13,500 nucleotides of DNA from positions 116,501 to 130,000 of the forward strand of contig MCFG01000170.1 of NCBI GenBank assembly GCA_002104895.1. The letters run 5' to 3'. The notes beneath the pieces were generated by a model that saw only the letters and a program-made list of their open reading frames with translations, did no database searches and was not told the origin of the DNA. Position numbers and translations under genes: made by a program. The stretch is from Anaeromyces robustus (lineage: Eukaryota; Neocallimastigomycota; Neocallimastigomycetes; Neocallimastigales; Neocallimastigaceae). Each line of letters starts with the position of its first letter. The stretch's first letter is position 1. Positions 1 through 8,731 of this stretch are shown in pieces.

Positions 1-144
1 TTTATTTTTTTAATTTAATTTATTTTAATCATTTTTTATAAAATATTTTAACCAATTTTTTTTTTAATACATTATTCCTATATCATATTTATATAAATAT
101 AAATCATCTATAAATAATTTTTATTTAAATATATATATAAAAAG
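1..144 (+). other. 3' part of the last intron of the left-edge gene
   Basis: The first 143 bases contain no G at all. The first G (144) completes an AG directly before the coding stretch at 145-209. No GT occurs in these bases, so the donor site must lie left of the window. The frame used by the downstream exon has a TAA just before the AG (138-140), so coding sequence cannot simply extend leftward and an intron border is needed. The AG at 165-166 is an alternative acceptor, but it would discard the zinc-finger-like residues. Confidence 0.55.
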
Positions 145-209
145 GTACATTTATTAATACGGATAGTTCACTTGAAAGTTGTGCCATTTGTGGTACACCA
201 AGAGTTTAA
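145..209 (+). CDS. Terminal exon, C-terminal half of a RanBP2/NZF-type zinc finger
   Basis: After the acceptor AG the frame reads TFINTDSSLESCAICGTPRV and then TAA (207-209). This fits the second half of a RanBP2/NZF finger: C-T-F-x-N, a short spacer, C-x2-C, then a Pro-Arg tail. If the upstream exon ends in T, the split codon is TGT (Cys), which supplies the Cys that normally precedes Thr-Phe. The first zinc ligand and the usual Trp would also be upstream. In NZF domains that bind ubiquitin, Thr-Phe and a hydrophobic residue between the last two Cys make the contact; here these are TF and the Ile of CAIC. The Asn-to-Cys spacer is seven residues instead of the usual six. A finger at the extreme C terminus recalls animal NPL4, but the rest of the protein is not visible, so no gene symbol is given. 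Codons are mixed and G+C is well above the surroundings. Confidence 0.65.
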
Positions 210-952
210 AAAAAAAAAGATATTAAATACAGAAAAATAAAATAAAAAAAAATATATACAAAAACAAAAAACAAAAAACAAATAATAATAATAATAAAAT
301 GAATAATCCGTATATAAATAAAGTAAAATAAATAAAGTAAATAAAGTAAAATAAGTAAATAATAAATAATAAATAATAATTATTAAAATAAATAAATAAA
401 TATTTAAAACAAAAATTTTATAAAAAAAATATATATTAATACCAATAAAAAAAAAAATATAAATAAAATGAATTTTTAAAAAAAAAAAAAACAAAAAAAA
501 AAACAAAACAAAAAAAAAAAACAAAATCTATTAAATAATATAAATATATATATATATATATCTATATATATAATTTTTTTTTTTTGTAATATTTTTTTAT
601 AATATATATACATAAAAAAAAAAAGCAAAAAATAATAAAATAATAAAAAAAAAAAAAAAAATAAAAAATATAAAATAAATAAAAAAAAATATAAAAAAAA
701 TTTTTTTAAATAATACTAATATAAATATAAAAATATATAAAAGAAGGAATTAAAATGAAATAATAATTATTATATATTTATATTTATATATTTGTATATA
801 TAAATATAAATATCTTTCTTATATTTTAATATATATCTATTTTTTTTTTTTTTTTAATATTTCTTTAACTGTTTTTTTTGATGTAACTCTTTTATTTTTT
901 ATTTTTTATTTTTTATTTATATATTTATTTAAAAAAGATTTTATTAGATTTC

Positions 953-986
<34 letters not shown>

Positions 987-1370
987 TCTATATATATAAT
1001 TAAAATTTATATTAAAATTCATGCAAAATTTCTATTTGAAAATAAAAAAAAAAAAAGAAAATTCTATATATTATTTATTTATATTATTATAATTATTATT
1101 ATATATATTGTTTCTTTTTTAAGAATTTGATTTTAAATAAAGTAAAATAAAATAAATAAAATAATATAAATAAACTAACTAGCATATATCTATATACATA
1201 TAATTATGATAATCATTAGTAATAATAAAATAATAATGATAAATAGTAATTGTAATTAATAATAAAATCTTCAAAAAAAAAAAAAAAAAAAAACAAAAAA
1301 AAAAAACAAACTTTTTTACTACTTATATTAAATGTATTATTAACAAATAAATAAAGGATATTAGAATAGG
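210..1370. other. A/T-rich noncoding stretch after the zinc-finger gene
   Basis: This holds the 3' UTR and downstream flank of the left-edge gene, then desert. AATAAA-like strings are everywhere, so no polyadenylation site can be chosen. There are A runs at 1273-1293 and 1295-1306 and a TA alternation near 970-996. One + frame is open from 754 to 996 and, after a single TAA, continues to 1089, with an ATG at 1021. Its translation is almost all F, I, Y, L and K, as expected from T-rich and TA-repeat DNA, although a short part (about 859-960) is more mixed. I do not call it a gene. Confidence 0.6.
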
Positions 1371-1478
1371 ATGAAAATTATGGAAAAATATATAGGATCT
1401 TTTTCATTTCAACTATTAAATATAGTAATCATAAATTTCAAGAAGTGTAATAATTTTAATGAAATATTATATTATTGA
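1371..1478 (+). CDS. Possible small ORF or gene remnant, 35 codons
   Basis: An ATG at 1371 opens a 35-codon frame ending at TGA 1476-1478. The product begins MKIMEKYIGSFSFQLLNIVI and later contains FKKCNNFNEILYY. Unlike most frames here it uses a mixed residue set (G, S, Q, E, C, N, V) and contains codons such as GGA, TCT, CAA, TTC and AAG. The frame has a TAG just upstream (1362-1364), so the ATG is the only plausible start. After the TGA it continues for seven codons (TAIYIFT) to another TGA. I recognise no family. It could be a short secreted or membrane-associated peptide, one exon of a larger gene, a pseudogene fragment or chance. No promoter or splice site decides between these. Confidence 0.25.
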   Translation: MKIMEKYIGSFSFQLLNIVIINFKKCNNFNEILYY

Positions 1479-3093
1479 ACTGCAATATATATTTTTACTT
1501 GATATATATCTATTAAAAAAAATTCAATTTATATATATATATAAAATAAAAAACAAATAATAAAATAATAATAATGATGATAAAATTAATTTGAAAATAA
1601 AAAGTTTAATTAAATAATTATCTTATTTTTCTTTTTATTTATTTATTTATATATTTATTTATTTATTATATAACATAATTAAAAAAAAAAAAAAAAAAAA
1701 AAAAAGAATCAATAATCAATATTTATAAATTTTTTAAAAATTTAATATTAATATAAATATTATATAAAATAAAATTATCAAAGAAAAAAAAAAAAAAAAA
1801 AAGATAATTAAATCAATCATTTTTAAAAAGTTTATAAAAGTTACACAATATTTAAAAATAATAATAGAAAAAACTATCAAAAACAATAAAAAAGTAAAAA
1901 AATAATAAAAAAAAATAATATAATTATTATCAATTTTTAAATATATAAAATTTAATTTTTTATTAATTTATTTATTTTTTTATTTAATAGTTTTAATTTT
2001 TTTAATAGTTTTAATTTTATATTAAATAATCCATCAAAAAATATGTTATAATAATAATAAATATAATTAATGAGTTTTAAAATATTTATAATATAATTGA
2101 TTCCTTATATTCTTATTTTTCTATTATATATGGGTTTTAATATGTTTTTTATGTTTTTATTATAATATATAATTATATTCATTCATTATCTATTACATAA
2201 TAAATATATATATGTAATTTAATAATACATTTGTGTAGTAATAATTAATAATTAATTAATGATTAATAATACTAATAAAATAAACACTTAATTTCAATAT
2301 ATATTAATAAAAAAAAATAAAAACAACTTATTTTCTAAGTTTAATTTCTTTAATTTATATTATTTTATTATTTCATTTCAATATTATTTATTCATTTATT
2401 TTTTTTAAAAAAAGTTTTTGAATATATCTCTATATATTTGAATTTAATATATAGATTTATCTACTTTTTTTTTTTCCTTAATCTTTTTAATCCATTTAGT
2501 CAAAAAAAAAAAAAAAAAAAAACCAAAATAAAATAATAATTAATAATAATAAATAAAACAATAATAATATTATTAATAAATAAATCAATAAATAAATAGA
2601 TAAATATATATATGTAAAAACTAAAAATAATAAAAAAAATAAAATAAGATAAAAAATAATAAAAAAAAAGTATAATAATATTAAAATAAATGTTAAAATA
2701 TCTTTTTTTTCATTTTTATTTTTTAATTTTTTTTTTTAATAATTAAAAAACATGGTTACACAAATTTAATATTTTTATTAATGTTTTCTTTTTTTTTTTT
2801 TTTTTGATTTTTTTTTCTATTTTTGTATAAAAAATTAAAAAAAATTAAAAAATTTAAAAAAAAAAAAAAAACAACAACAAAAAAAAAATAAAGTTTAATT
2901 TTTAATATATTAAATATTATATATTATGTAAATAATTAATAAATAAATAAGAAAACAAAAAAAACTAAAAAAGAAGACTTTTTTAATTAAAACAAATTGT
3001 ATTTTTTATGTATTTTTTATATTTATATTTATATATATTAATTAAATTATTTTAAACTGTTTTTTTTTTTTTTTTTTTCCTTTTCTATTATAA
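1479..3093. other. Gene-poor A/T-rich stretch
   Basis: This stretch holds homopolymers (A run 1681-1705, A run 2502-2522, T run 3060-3078), AAT/AAAT short repeats and TA alternations. The only mixed-residue frame is a 19-codon segment at 2081-2137 reading NIYNIIDSLYSYFSIIYGF, which has no ATG and is too short to support. I see no RNA gene, mobile element or regulatory site. Confidence 0.6.
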
Positions 3094-3237
3094 TTATTAC
3101 ATTACATTAATATTACAATTGTAAGTAAAAATGTATTACATTTTTTTTATGACTATACCAATTTATTCTATTCTTTTTTTCTTTTTTTTTTTTTTTTTTT
3201 TTTATATTCTATTTTATTATTATTTAGTCATAAATAG
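3094..3237 (+). other. Open frame without ATG, weak coding look
   Basis: A 47-codon stop-to-stop frame ends at TAG 3235-3237. Its first half reads LLHYINITIVSKNVLHFFYD and is moderately mixed. The second half crosses a 22-base T run (3182-3203) and becomes poly-Phe/Leu. No start codon and no clear splice border were found. It may be a worn exon or chance in T-rich DNA. Confidence 0.12.
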
Positions 3238-3307
3238 TAAAAAAAAAATATTCATTACCCTTAATTATTATATTATATTATATTAAATTATATTAAATTA
3301 GATATAA

Positions 3308-3353
3308 TAATACATATAATACATAATACATATAATAATACATAATACATATT
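3308..3353. repeat. Short tandem array of ATACATA-type units
   Basis: Imperfect direct repeats of AATACATATAATACAT and AATACATATAAT lie head to tail, with units of about 8-19 bases built from ATACAT and ATAAT. This is a small AT minisatellite with no coding sense. Confidence 0.6.
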
Positions 3354-3565
3354 AATCTATATTAATATATCTATATTTATTTATTATTTTAAAATATTAA
3401 TAATATTTAATAACAATAATACTATATTTATTTATTATTTAATATTATATTATTATTAATTATTATTATTATTATTTATAATATTACCTTATTTATAATA
3501 ATAATTATTTTAAAGTTAATGATGTTAATTAAAAAAAAATTAATAATAAATAAATATTAATGATT

Positions 3566-3566
3566 A

Positions 3567-3597
<31 letters not shown>
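3566..3597. repeat. (TAAA)n microsatellite
   Basis: About eight consecutive AAAT/TAAA units, followed by interrupted TAAA units to about 3612. Confidence 0.75.
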
Positions 3598-3688
3598 GAA
3601 AATAAATAAATATATTATTTAATTCTTTATTATTATTATTATTTATTTATTAATTTATTAATTATTTATTATTAATTATTTATTTTTT

Positions 3689-4504
3689 TTGCTAATTTAT
3701 AGTTTGTTCTTTTTTTTTTTCTTTTCTTTTCTTTTAATGAAAAAAAAAAATAAAAAAAAAGGTTTTATTTTATTGGTATATTTCATTCATGTATTAATAA
3801 TCATTTGTTATATATATTTTTTTTTAGTTATTATTATATCGATTAATTATTTTACTTATTTTTATTATTTATTTAATTTTATCCTTTGATTTTTTCTGTA
3901 TTAAGTTTTTTTTTTTTTTTTTTTTTTTGTTTTTATTTAATTTTTTTTATTGGATTTTTCTGTATTGAATTTTTCTGTATTTTGTTTTCTGTAATTTTTT
4001 TTTTTTTTTATCATTGAAGGAAATTGCTTAAAAAAAATAGACTCTTATTTTATTAATATTAATATTATTATTTATTACACTTTTTATTTTTGTATATTTT
4101 TTTTATAATAATAACCTTTTTTTTTTATTTTTATTAAATATGTATGCCTTATTAAATATTCTGTATTTTTACAACAAGTAATAAACTTTTTATTTTTTTT
4201 TATATTTTAATAATTAATAATTCATAATTAAATAATTAATAATTATTGTATATTTTTTTTCTTTTTTTGTATTATTTTGTATTTTTGTATTAATTTATGT
4301 TTACAGAATGTAATACAATTTTTTTTTTCTTTTTTTTTTTTTTTTTAGTTTTTGTTAATTAAAAGTGCAGATCTTTATTTTTTTTTTTATTTTTTTTTTT
4401 TTTATATTTAATTATTTAATTATTTAAAAAGGAGATGTAACAAATATTTTTATATTAAATATAATAAAAACTTATTAATAATAATAAATACTATTAAATA
4501 TTAT
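3689..4504 (+). other. Hydrophobic frame with repeated stops, coding status doubtful
   Basis: An ATG ORF of 66 codons (3689-3889) encodes a Phe-rich start, a Lys-rich patch (KKKNKKKG) and then a long hydrophobic stretch that would span a membrane once or twice. After its TGA (3887-3889) the same frame keeps giving short mixed blocks: IIEGNCLKKIDSYF (4010-4051), IKYVCLIKYSVFLQQVINF (about 4133-4189), NLCLQNVIQ (about 4292-4318), LLIKSADLYF (about 4352-4381) and NYLKRRCNKYFYIKYNKN (about 4418-4471). They are separated by TAA or TAG codons at 3902, 3938, 3992, 4106-4114, 4208-4213, 4229, 4346 and 4409. This could be a badly decayed membrane-protein gene. It could equally follow from a T-rich strand that rarely forms stops. 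Confidence 0.15.
3890..3995 (+). repeat. Recurring TTTTTCTGTATT motif
   Basis: Near-identical copies occur at about 3890-3902, 3955-3966 and 3970-3981, with a variant TTTTCTGTAAT at 3985-3995. A shorter copy, ATTCTGTATTTTT, lies at about 4158-4170. The reverse complement, ATACAGAAAAA, occurs near 226-236, just after the zinc-finger exon. C and G are rare here, so repeated use of the same CTG core stands out. The role is unknown. A pyrimidine-rich RNA-processing signal or simple local duplication are both possible. Confidence 0.4.
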
Positions 4505-4773
4505 TAAATATTATTACTTCTATTATTAAATATTATTATTATTATTAAATATTATTACTTCTATTATTATTATTATTTATATTTTTATTATTTTTTTTTC
4601 TTTCTTTTTTTTTTTTTTTTTCACCCTTTTTTTATATTTACTTTTTACTTTTTTTACTAATACTAAAATATTTTATTTTGATATAATAATTAAATTAAAT
4701 TAAATTAAATATGGATGATTTAATTAATTAATTAATTAAATACTATCAAATTTTTTTTTAATAATATAAATAA
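4505..4773. other. AT microsatellite-rich spacer
   Basis: ATTATTAAAT repeats (about 4495-4580), a T/C tract (about 4590-4650), four AAATT units (about 4688-4711) and an AATT/TTAA repeat lie here. A TAA at 4771-4773 bounds the next open frame. Nothing gene-like was seen. Confidence 0.55.
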
Positions 4774-4965
4774 TATTTTATTATTAATTTATCCACTAAA
4801 ATTAGAAAATTTTATAATAATTTTTATACCAACTGGTATGCTATACCAACAGTAACGGTAACAGCAACAGTAACAGCAATAGATAATGCAATTTGTAAAA
4901 TGCTAAAAAAAAAAAAAAATTATTTTAACAATGAATCCATGATTCCAAAAATTCATCATATTTAA
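4774..4965 (+). pseudogene. Coding-like open frame over an Asn-Ser type hexamer repeat
   Basis: A 63-codon stop-to-stop + frame ends at TAA 4963-4965. It has no early ATG (first at 4900) but a mixed residue set: KIRKFYNNFYTNWYAIP (about 4798-4848), TVTVTATVTAIDNAICKML (about 4849-4905), four Lys, then NYFNNESMIPKIHHI. The centre is an AAC-AGY hexamer array (4848-4880). In the overlapping frame these hexamers read NSNGNSNSNSN, and most unit-to-unit differences (AGT/AGC, AAC/AAT) would be synonymous there. That frame is short, running from after TAA 4818-4820 to TAA 4884-4886. So this is either one exon of the first frame, with an acceptor possibly at AG 4804-4805, or a frame-broken remnant of an Asn/Ser-rich protein. 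No family was recognised. The G+C rise is local and clear. Confidence 0.35.
4848..4880 (+). repeat. Degenerate AAC-AGY hexanucleotide array
   Basis: Five and a half units: AACAGT, AACGGT, AACAGC, AACAGT, AACAGC, then AAT. Just upstream, TATACCAAC occurs twice (4825-4833 and 4842-4850), and ATACCA-AC-TGGTAT (4826-4839) can form a six-pair hairpin. Confidence 0.7.
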
Positions 4966-5391
4966 TAACCTAAAAGTTAATTCAAAAATGAAAATTCCAT
5001 AATATAGTAAATATAAATTTAAAAAAATTTTTAAATAAATAGAAAAAAAAAATAATTAATTATTAATTTTTTATTTTTATTATATTTTTTTTTTATATGA
5101 CTTGTTTTTTTTTTTTTTTTTTTAATTAGTTGTTACAATAAAAAATAAACTAATTCCGTAATATGTAATATTTATATATAAACTATTCATTTAATTAATA
5201 TTGAATATTAATATTGAATATACATATATATATATATATATATTTTTTAAAAAAAAAAAAAGTATTAAAAAATTAATTAATATTTAATTAATAAAGGAAT
5301 ATAAAAAATATATTAATTAAAAAATATTTATATATGTAATTTAAAATAATAATAATAAAGCTATATATAATAAATAAATATATAAACTACT
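4966..5391. other. Gene-poor spacer
   Basis: Apart from the minus-strand micro-ORF at 5122-5190 this is T and A runs, a TA alternation (about 5222-5242) and AATATTGAATATTAATATTG direct repeats near 5198-5220. No supported gene. Confidence 0.5.
5122..5190 (-). CDS. Possible 22-codon micro-ORF
   Basis: On the minus strand an ATG (5188-5190) opens MNSLYINITYYGISLFFIVT plus two residues before TAA (5122-5124). An in-frame TAA lies immediately upstream (5191-5193). The peptide is short and hydrophobic, with a few polar residues. It could be a signal-peptide-like first exon, but no donor site is evident and chance is likely. Confidence 0.12.
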   Translation of the reverse strand: MNSLYINITYYGISLFFIVTTN

Positions 5392-5457
5392 ATGAGTAAA
5401 ACATTTATAGATTCTTTCAAAAAATGTTTTAAAAAAGGATCATAATTAATAATAAAT

Positions 5458-5490
<33 letters not shown>

Positions 5491-5674
5491 TGAAGATATA
5501 GAAGAAATTAAAAATGGTAAAAAATATTTTTTAATTTTTTTTTTTTAATTTTTATCTTTTAAGTTTTAAGTTTTTTTTATTGATGATGATGAACCATTAT
5601 AGTATAGAAATATTTAAAATAAAAATTTATTCAATAACTATATAGGTGATGATGATTGTGATAATGGTGAGTAA
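5392..5674 (+). pseudogene. Split acidic peptide locus with GT-AG borders
   Basis: An ATG at 5392 gives MSKTFIDSFKKCFKKGS and stops at TAA 5443-5445. After an AAT/ATT tract that can pair with itself (about 5462-5491), a second frame reads EDIEEIKN from 5492 to 5515 and then G|GTAAAA, a good donor at 5516/5517. An acceptor CTATATAG ends at 5645. Joining these (intron of 129 bases) restores a Gly codon and gives NGDDDCDNGE followed by TAA at 5672-5674. Acidic sense on both sides of a phase-matched intron is the main support. Another acidic piece, FIDDDEPL, lies inside the intron (about 5574-5597). The first block and the second are in different frames, separated by stops in the AAT-rich stretch, so the locus is broken as read. 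An overlapping frame, 5649-5741, reads MMIVIMVSKYLENIFYFMND and on to TAA 5739-5741. No family was recognised. Confidence 0.3.
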
Positions 5675-5741
5675 ATATTTGGAGAATATCTTTTATTTTA
5701 TGAATGATATTAATGATAGAGAAATAGAAAAAATAAAATAA

Positions 5742-6573
5742 AAAAATTTTTTTTAATTTAAGAATTAATGAATGGAATAAAATATTAAAAAGTTTTTTTT
5801 TTTTTTAATTAAAAAAAAAAAAAACTTTTCAAATATTTTATAGATATATATAATATATATATATATTTTTGATTTGATTTGATTTGAATTGAATTTTTTT
5901 TTTTTTGAAGTTTGGTTAATATTAATATTAATAATTTTAGATATATATATATATTAATATTTAAATGAAATAAAACATGAAAAAAAAAAAAAAAAAGAAA
6001 AGAAAAAGAATATATGTAAAACTTATGCCAAAAATTTTTATTCAATAATCATAATCATTATAATTGAATAAAAGTTTTATAAAAAAATCAATTTTTAAAA
6101 TATAATAATGAATAAATGATAATAATTATTATATTATTTTTTTTTTAATCCTAATTATATTCATGATGATATTATTTTAACTTTTTTTCCTACTATTTGT
6201 TGTCAATTTAATATTAATTAATGATTAAAGTTTTTTTTTATATTTATTCATTTCTTTTTTCTTTATTATTATAAAATCTTTCAAGTTTTAATATTTTATT
6301 ATTTTATTTAATATTAATATTTTTTTATATTATATTTAATAATATTTATTTAATATAAATTTTATATTTAACTTTTTTTAATAATAATACTATTTAATCT
6401 TTAATATGATTGATTTTTATTTAATATTTAATATTTTTTTTATTTAAATATATATAATTTAATTATTTATTATTATTATTATTTATTCTTTTTTTTAATT
6501 AAAAAAATTTTATTATATATAAAAAAAATGATAATAATTAAAATTATTAAATTAATTATTATTAAAATATTAA
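5742..6573. other. Gene-poor A/T-rich stretch
   Basis: T and A runs, TA alternations and short AATATT repeats. A 78-codon minus-strand hydrophobic/Lys-rich frame (5809-6045) is discussed under rejected items. Nothing else is supported. Confidence 0.5.
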
Positions 6574-6745
<172 letters not shown>

Positions 6746-7521
6746 TATTATTTAATTTAATTATTAATTTTACTTTTAATAAAAAAATAAAATAAATAAT
6801 AACTAATATATTATAATAGAAATATTTTATTTATTTTATTATTTTTTTTTTTAATAAAAAAGAAAAAAATCATTTGTTATTTAACCATTTATTTTATAAC
6901 TTTGATAAAATAAAATAAAAATAAAATCATATTATGTTACATTACGTTTAATCTTAAGAACAAGTTAATTTAAAATTTTAATCCTATTATTCATAATTTT
7001 TATTAATATTGTAATATTGATACTATTATTATTATAATATTATATTTTATAGATTATACTACTATTATTGTTATTATTGTTATTAATATTATTAATGTTT
7101 TAGAATTTTTTTTTTTATTAAATATGAAATAAAAATCAATTAACAAAAAGAATATATATAATTAAAAAAAAAGTTTGATCATTGATATTGATATTTTTAT
7201 TTTATTTTATTTAATATTAAAATATTTTAGGTAAAAATAAAAAAAAAAAGAAATAAAAAAAATAGGGTGTTATTTATTGATTTATTTATTTTATAATTAC
7301 ATAACTTTTTTTGTTTAAAAACCAAAAAAAAAGAAAAAAGAAAAAAATGTATAAAAATTAGTATTAATTTTATTTTATTTTTTATTCATGTTTATTTCAT
7401 TTTTCATTTTTTTTTATATTAAATATTATAAAAGAATTGATTACAGTTAAGTTATCAATCATTTTTATCTTTAAAATACTTTAAAATATATAAGTTTAAT
7501 TTTTTAATTATTTATAATTTT
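6746..7521. other. Gene-poor A/T-rich stretch
   Basis: Short ATT/AAT repeats and A/T runs. A slightly richer patch at about 6934-6966 contains TTACATTACG and CTTAAG but gives no frame longer than a few codons. No gene, RNA or element was seen. Confidence 0.55.
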
Positions 7522-7835
7522 TTATAATTTTTTTTTCAATTTTTGCACTTTTTTGATTTTTACAGTTTGAGATAAGGCAACTTTGCAAAGTATATGATTT
7601 AAAATATTTATATTGTTATATTCTTGTATTCTTGTATTATTATATTATTATCATTATTATCATTATTTTTTAATTTTTTTAATCTATATATTCTAATATT
7701 AAGATGATGATAGTAAATATCAATAATAATAATAAATATTAAAAAAGAAAAAAAGATTAAAAAAAAATATATATAATAGATTAAATATCCTTTGTAAAAT
7801 GAAAAAAAATTAAAAAGGTTTAATTTTTTTTTCAT
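7522..7835 (-). pseudogene. Small membrane-protein-like gene, frame broken by an 8-bp tandem duplication
   Basis: On the minus strand ATG (7833-7835) opens a 75-codon frame ending at TAA 7608-7610, with an in-frame TGA just upstream of the ATG. The product has a short basic N terminus (MKKKLNLFNFFSFYKG), one long hydrophobic segment of about 25 residues (residues about 17-41), then a polar tail, HHLNIRIYRLKKLKNNDNND. Near its end is an exact 8-bp tandem duplication (+ strand ATTCTTGT twice, 7620-7635). Counting only one copy moves the frame so that it runs on for about 30 more codons to TAA 7522-7524. That extension is the most G+C-rich part and reads NHILCKVALSQTVKIKKVQ followed by a Lys-rich end. 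The repaired length would be about 100 residues: a single-pass membrane protein with a basic cytosolic tail, by inference. No family was recognised. The duplication could be a real polymorphism, pseudogene decay or a sequencing error. Confidence 0.4.
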
Positions 7836-8557
7836 TATTCATTATTCAAAAATCAAACATCAAATAATTAATTATTTTTAATATTTTTTTATAATTTTAT
7901 AATCTCATTTCTTATATTTATCCTTAAATACTTTAATAACTTTAATAATAAATTTATTTTATATTTAAAAAAAAAAAATATTTATTAATAAAAATGTGAT
8001 ATATGATATATGATTAATAGGTGTATATATATATAGAATAGATAATATGAATTATCTTATTTTTATTTTATTTTTTGCTTTGTTTTTCACTTTTTTTTTT
8101 ATATATAAAATTATCTCATCAAATTATTTTAAGGATATAACTATATCTATATGTATATAAATATTTTTTTTTTTTTATTTTTATTTTTTATTATTTTATT
8201 TTTTAGCATAAATAATTCAATTGGAAGATAATAAAATCATTTTTTTTTTATTCAAATGATACACCTTATTATATAAATAAAAAATAAATAAAAATAAATA
8301 AATACATAAATAAAAAAAATATTAACTTTTATATAAATATTTATTATAAAATTAGAAAAAAAAATTGTTGGAGAGGAAAATAGAGAAAGAAAGAAAGAAA
8401 GAAAAAAAATAAAAATAAAAATAAAGAATAATATTCATATGATATATTTTTATTTTAAAAAAAAAAAATAAAAAAAAAAATTAAATAAAATAAGTCATAA
8501 ATATTAATTCATTTAATAATAATAATAATCATAATTTTTATTAAATATTTGGAAATC
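7836..8557. other. Gene-poor A/T-rich stretch with a purine patch
   Basis: Mainly A/T runs. At 8367-8409 the + strand is purine-rich (GTTGGAGAGGAAAATAGAG, then GAAA units). No coding frame of mixed composition was found on either strand. Confidence 0.5.
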
Positions 8558-8731
8558 ATTAGAGAGAAAAGAAAATAAAAATAAAAATAAAAATAAAAAT
8601 AAAAAGAGAATTTAATTTAGAGGAAGAAAAGAAAAAAAGAAATAGAAAAAATAAAATAAAAAATAAAAAAAGGAAAAAGGAAAAAAGAAAAATAGATATG
8701 AATAAAAAAAAAAAAAAAAAAAAAAAAAAAA
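8558..8731 (+). other. C-free purine-rich tract ending in a 28-A run
   Basis: For 174 bases the + strand has no C. It holds AGAGAG, GAGGAAG and GGAAAAAGG clusters, a run of AAAAAT units (about 8574-8604) and finally A28 (8704-8731). It is followed by a pyrimidine block, TTTCTCTCTTTCTCTCCT (8742-8759). AGAGAGAAA at 8561-8569 is the reverse complement of TTTCTCTCT at 8742-8750. Purine/pyrimidine tracts of this kind can form triplex or exclude nucleosomes. A promoter role is only a guess because no gene borders it. Confidence 0.55.

Noticed and set aside
168-524. 118-codon minus-strand frame rich in Phe, Ile and Tyr
   Set aside because: It is antisense to the zinc-finger exon and to A-rich repeats; the composition is what poly-A DNA gives on the reverse strand.
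754-1092. Long + frame with one TAA
   Set aside because: Mostly F, I, Y, L and K from T runs and TA repeats. Only about 35 codons are mixed, and there is no start before 1021.
5462-5491. (AAT)n(ATT)n self-pairing tract as an RNA hairpin or terminator
   Set aside because: Simple microsatellite symmetry with only A-U pairs; no supporting context.
5809-6045. 78-codon minus-strand ORF starting MNKNFWHKFYIY
   Set aside because: It has a hydrophobic start and a Lys/Gln/Ser patch, but much comes from T/A runs and TA repeats. No frame evidence or family; kept only as a note.
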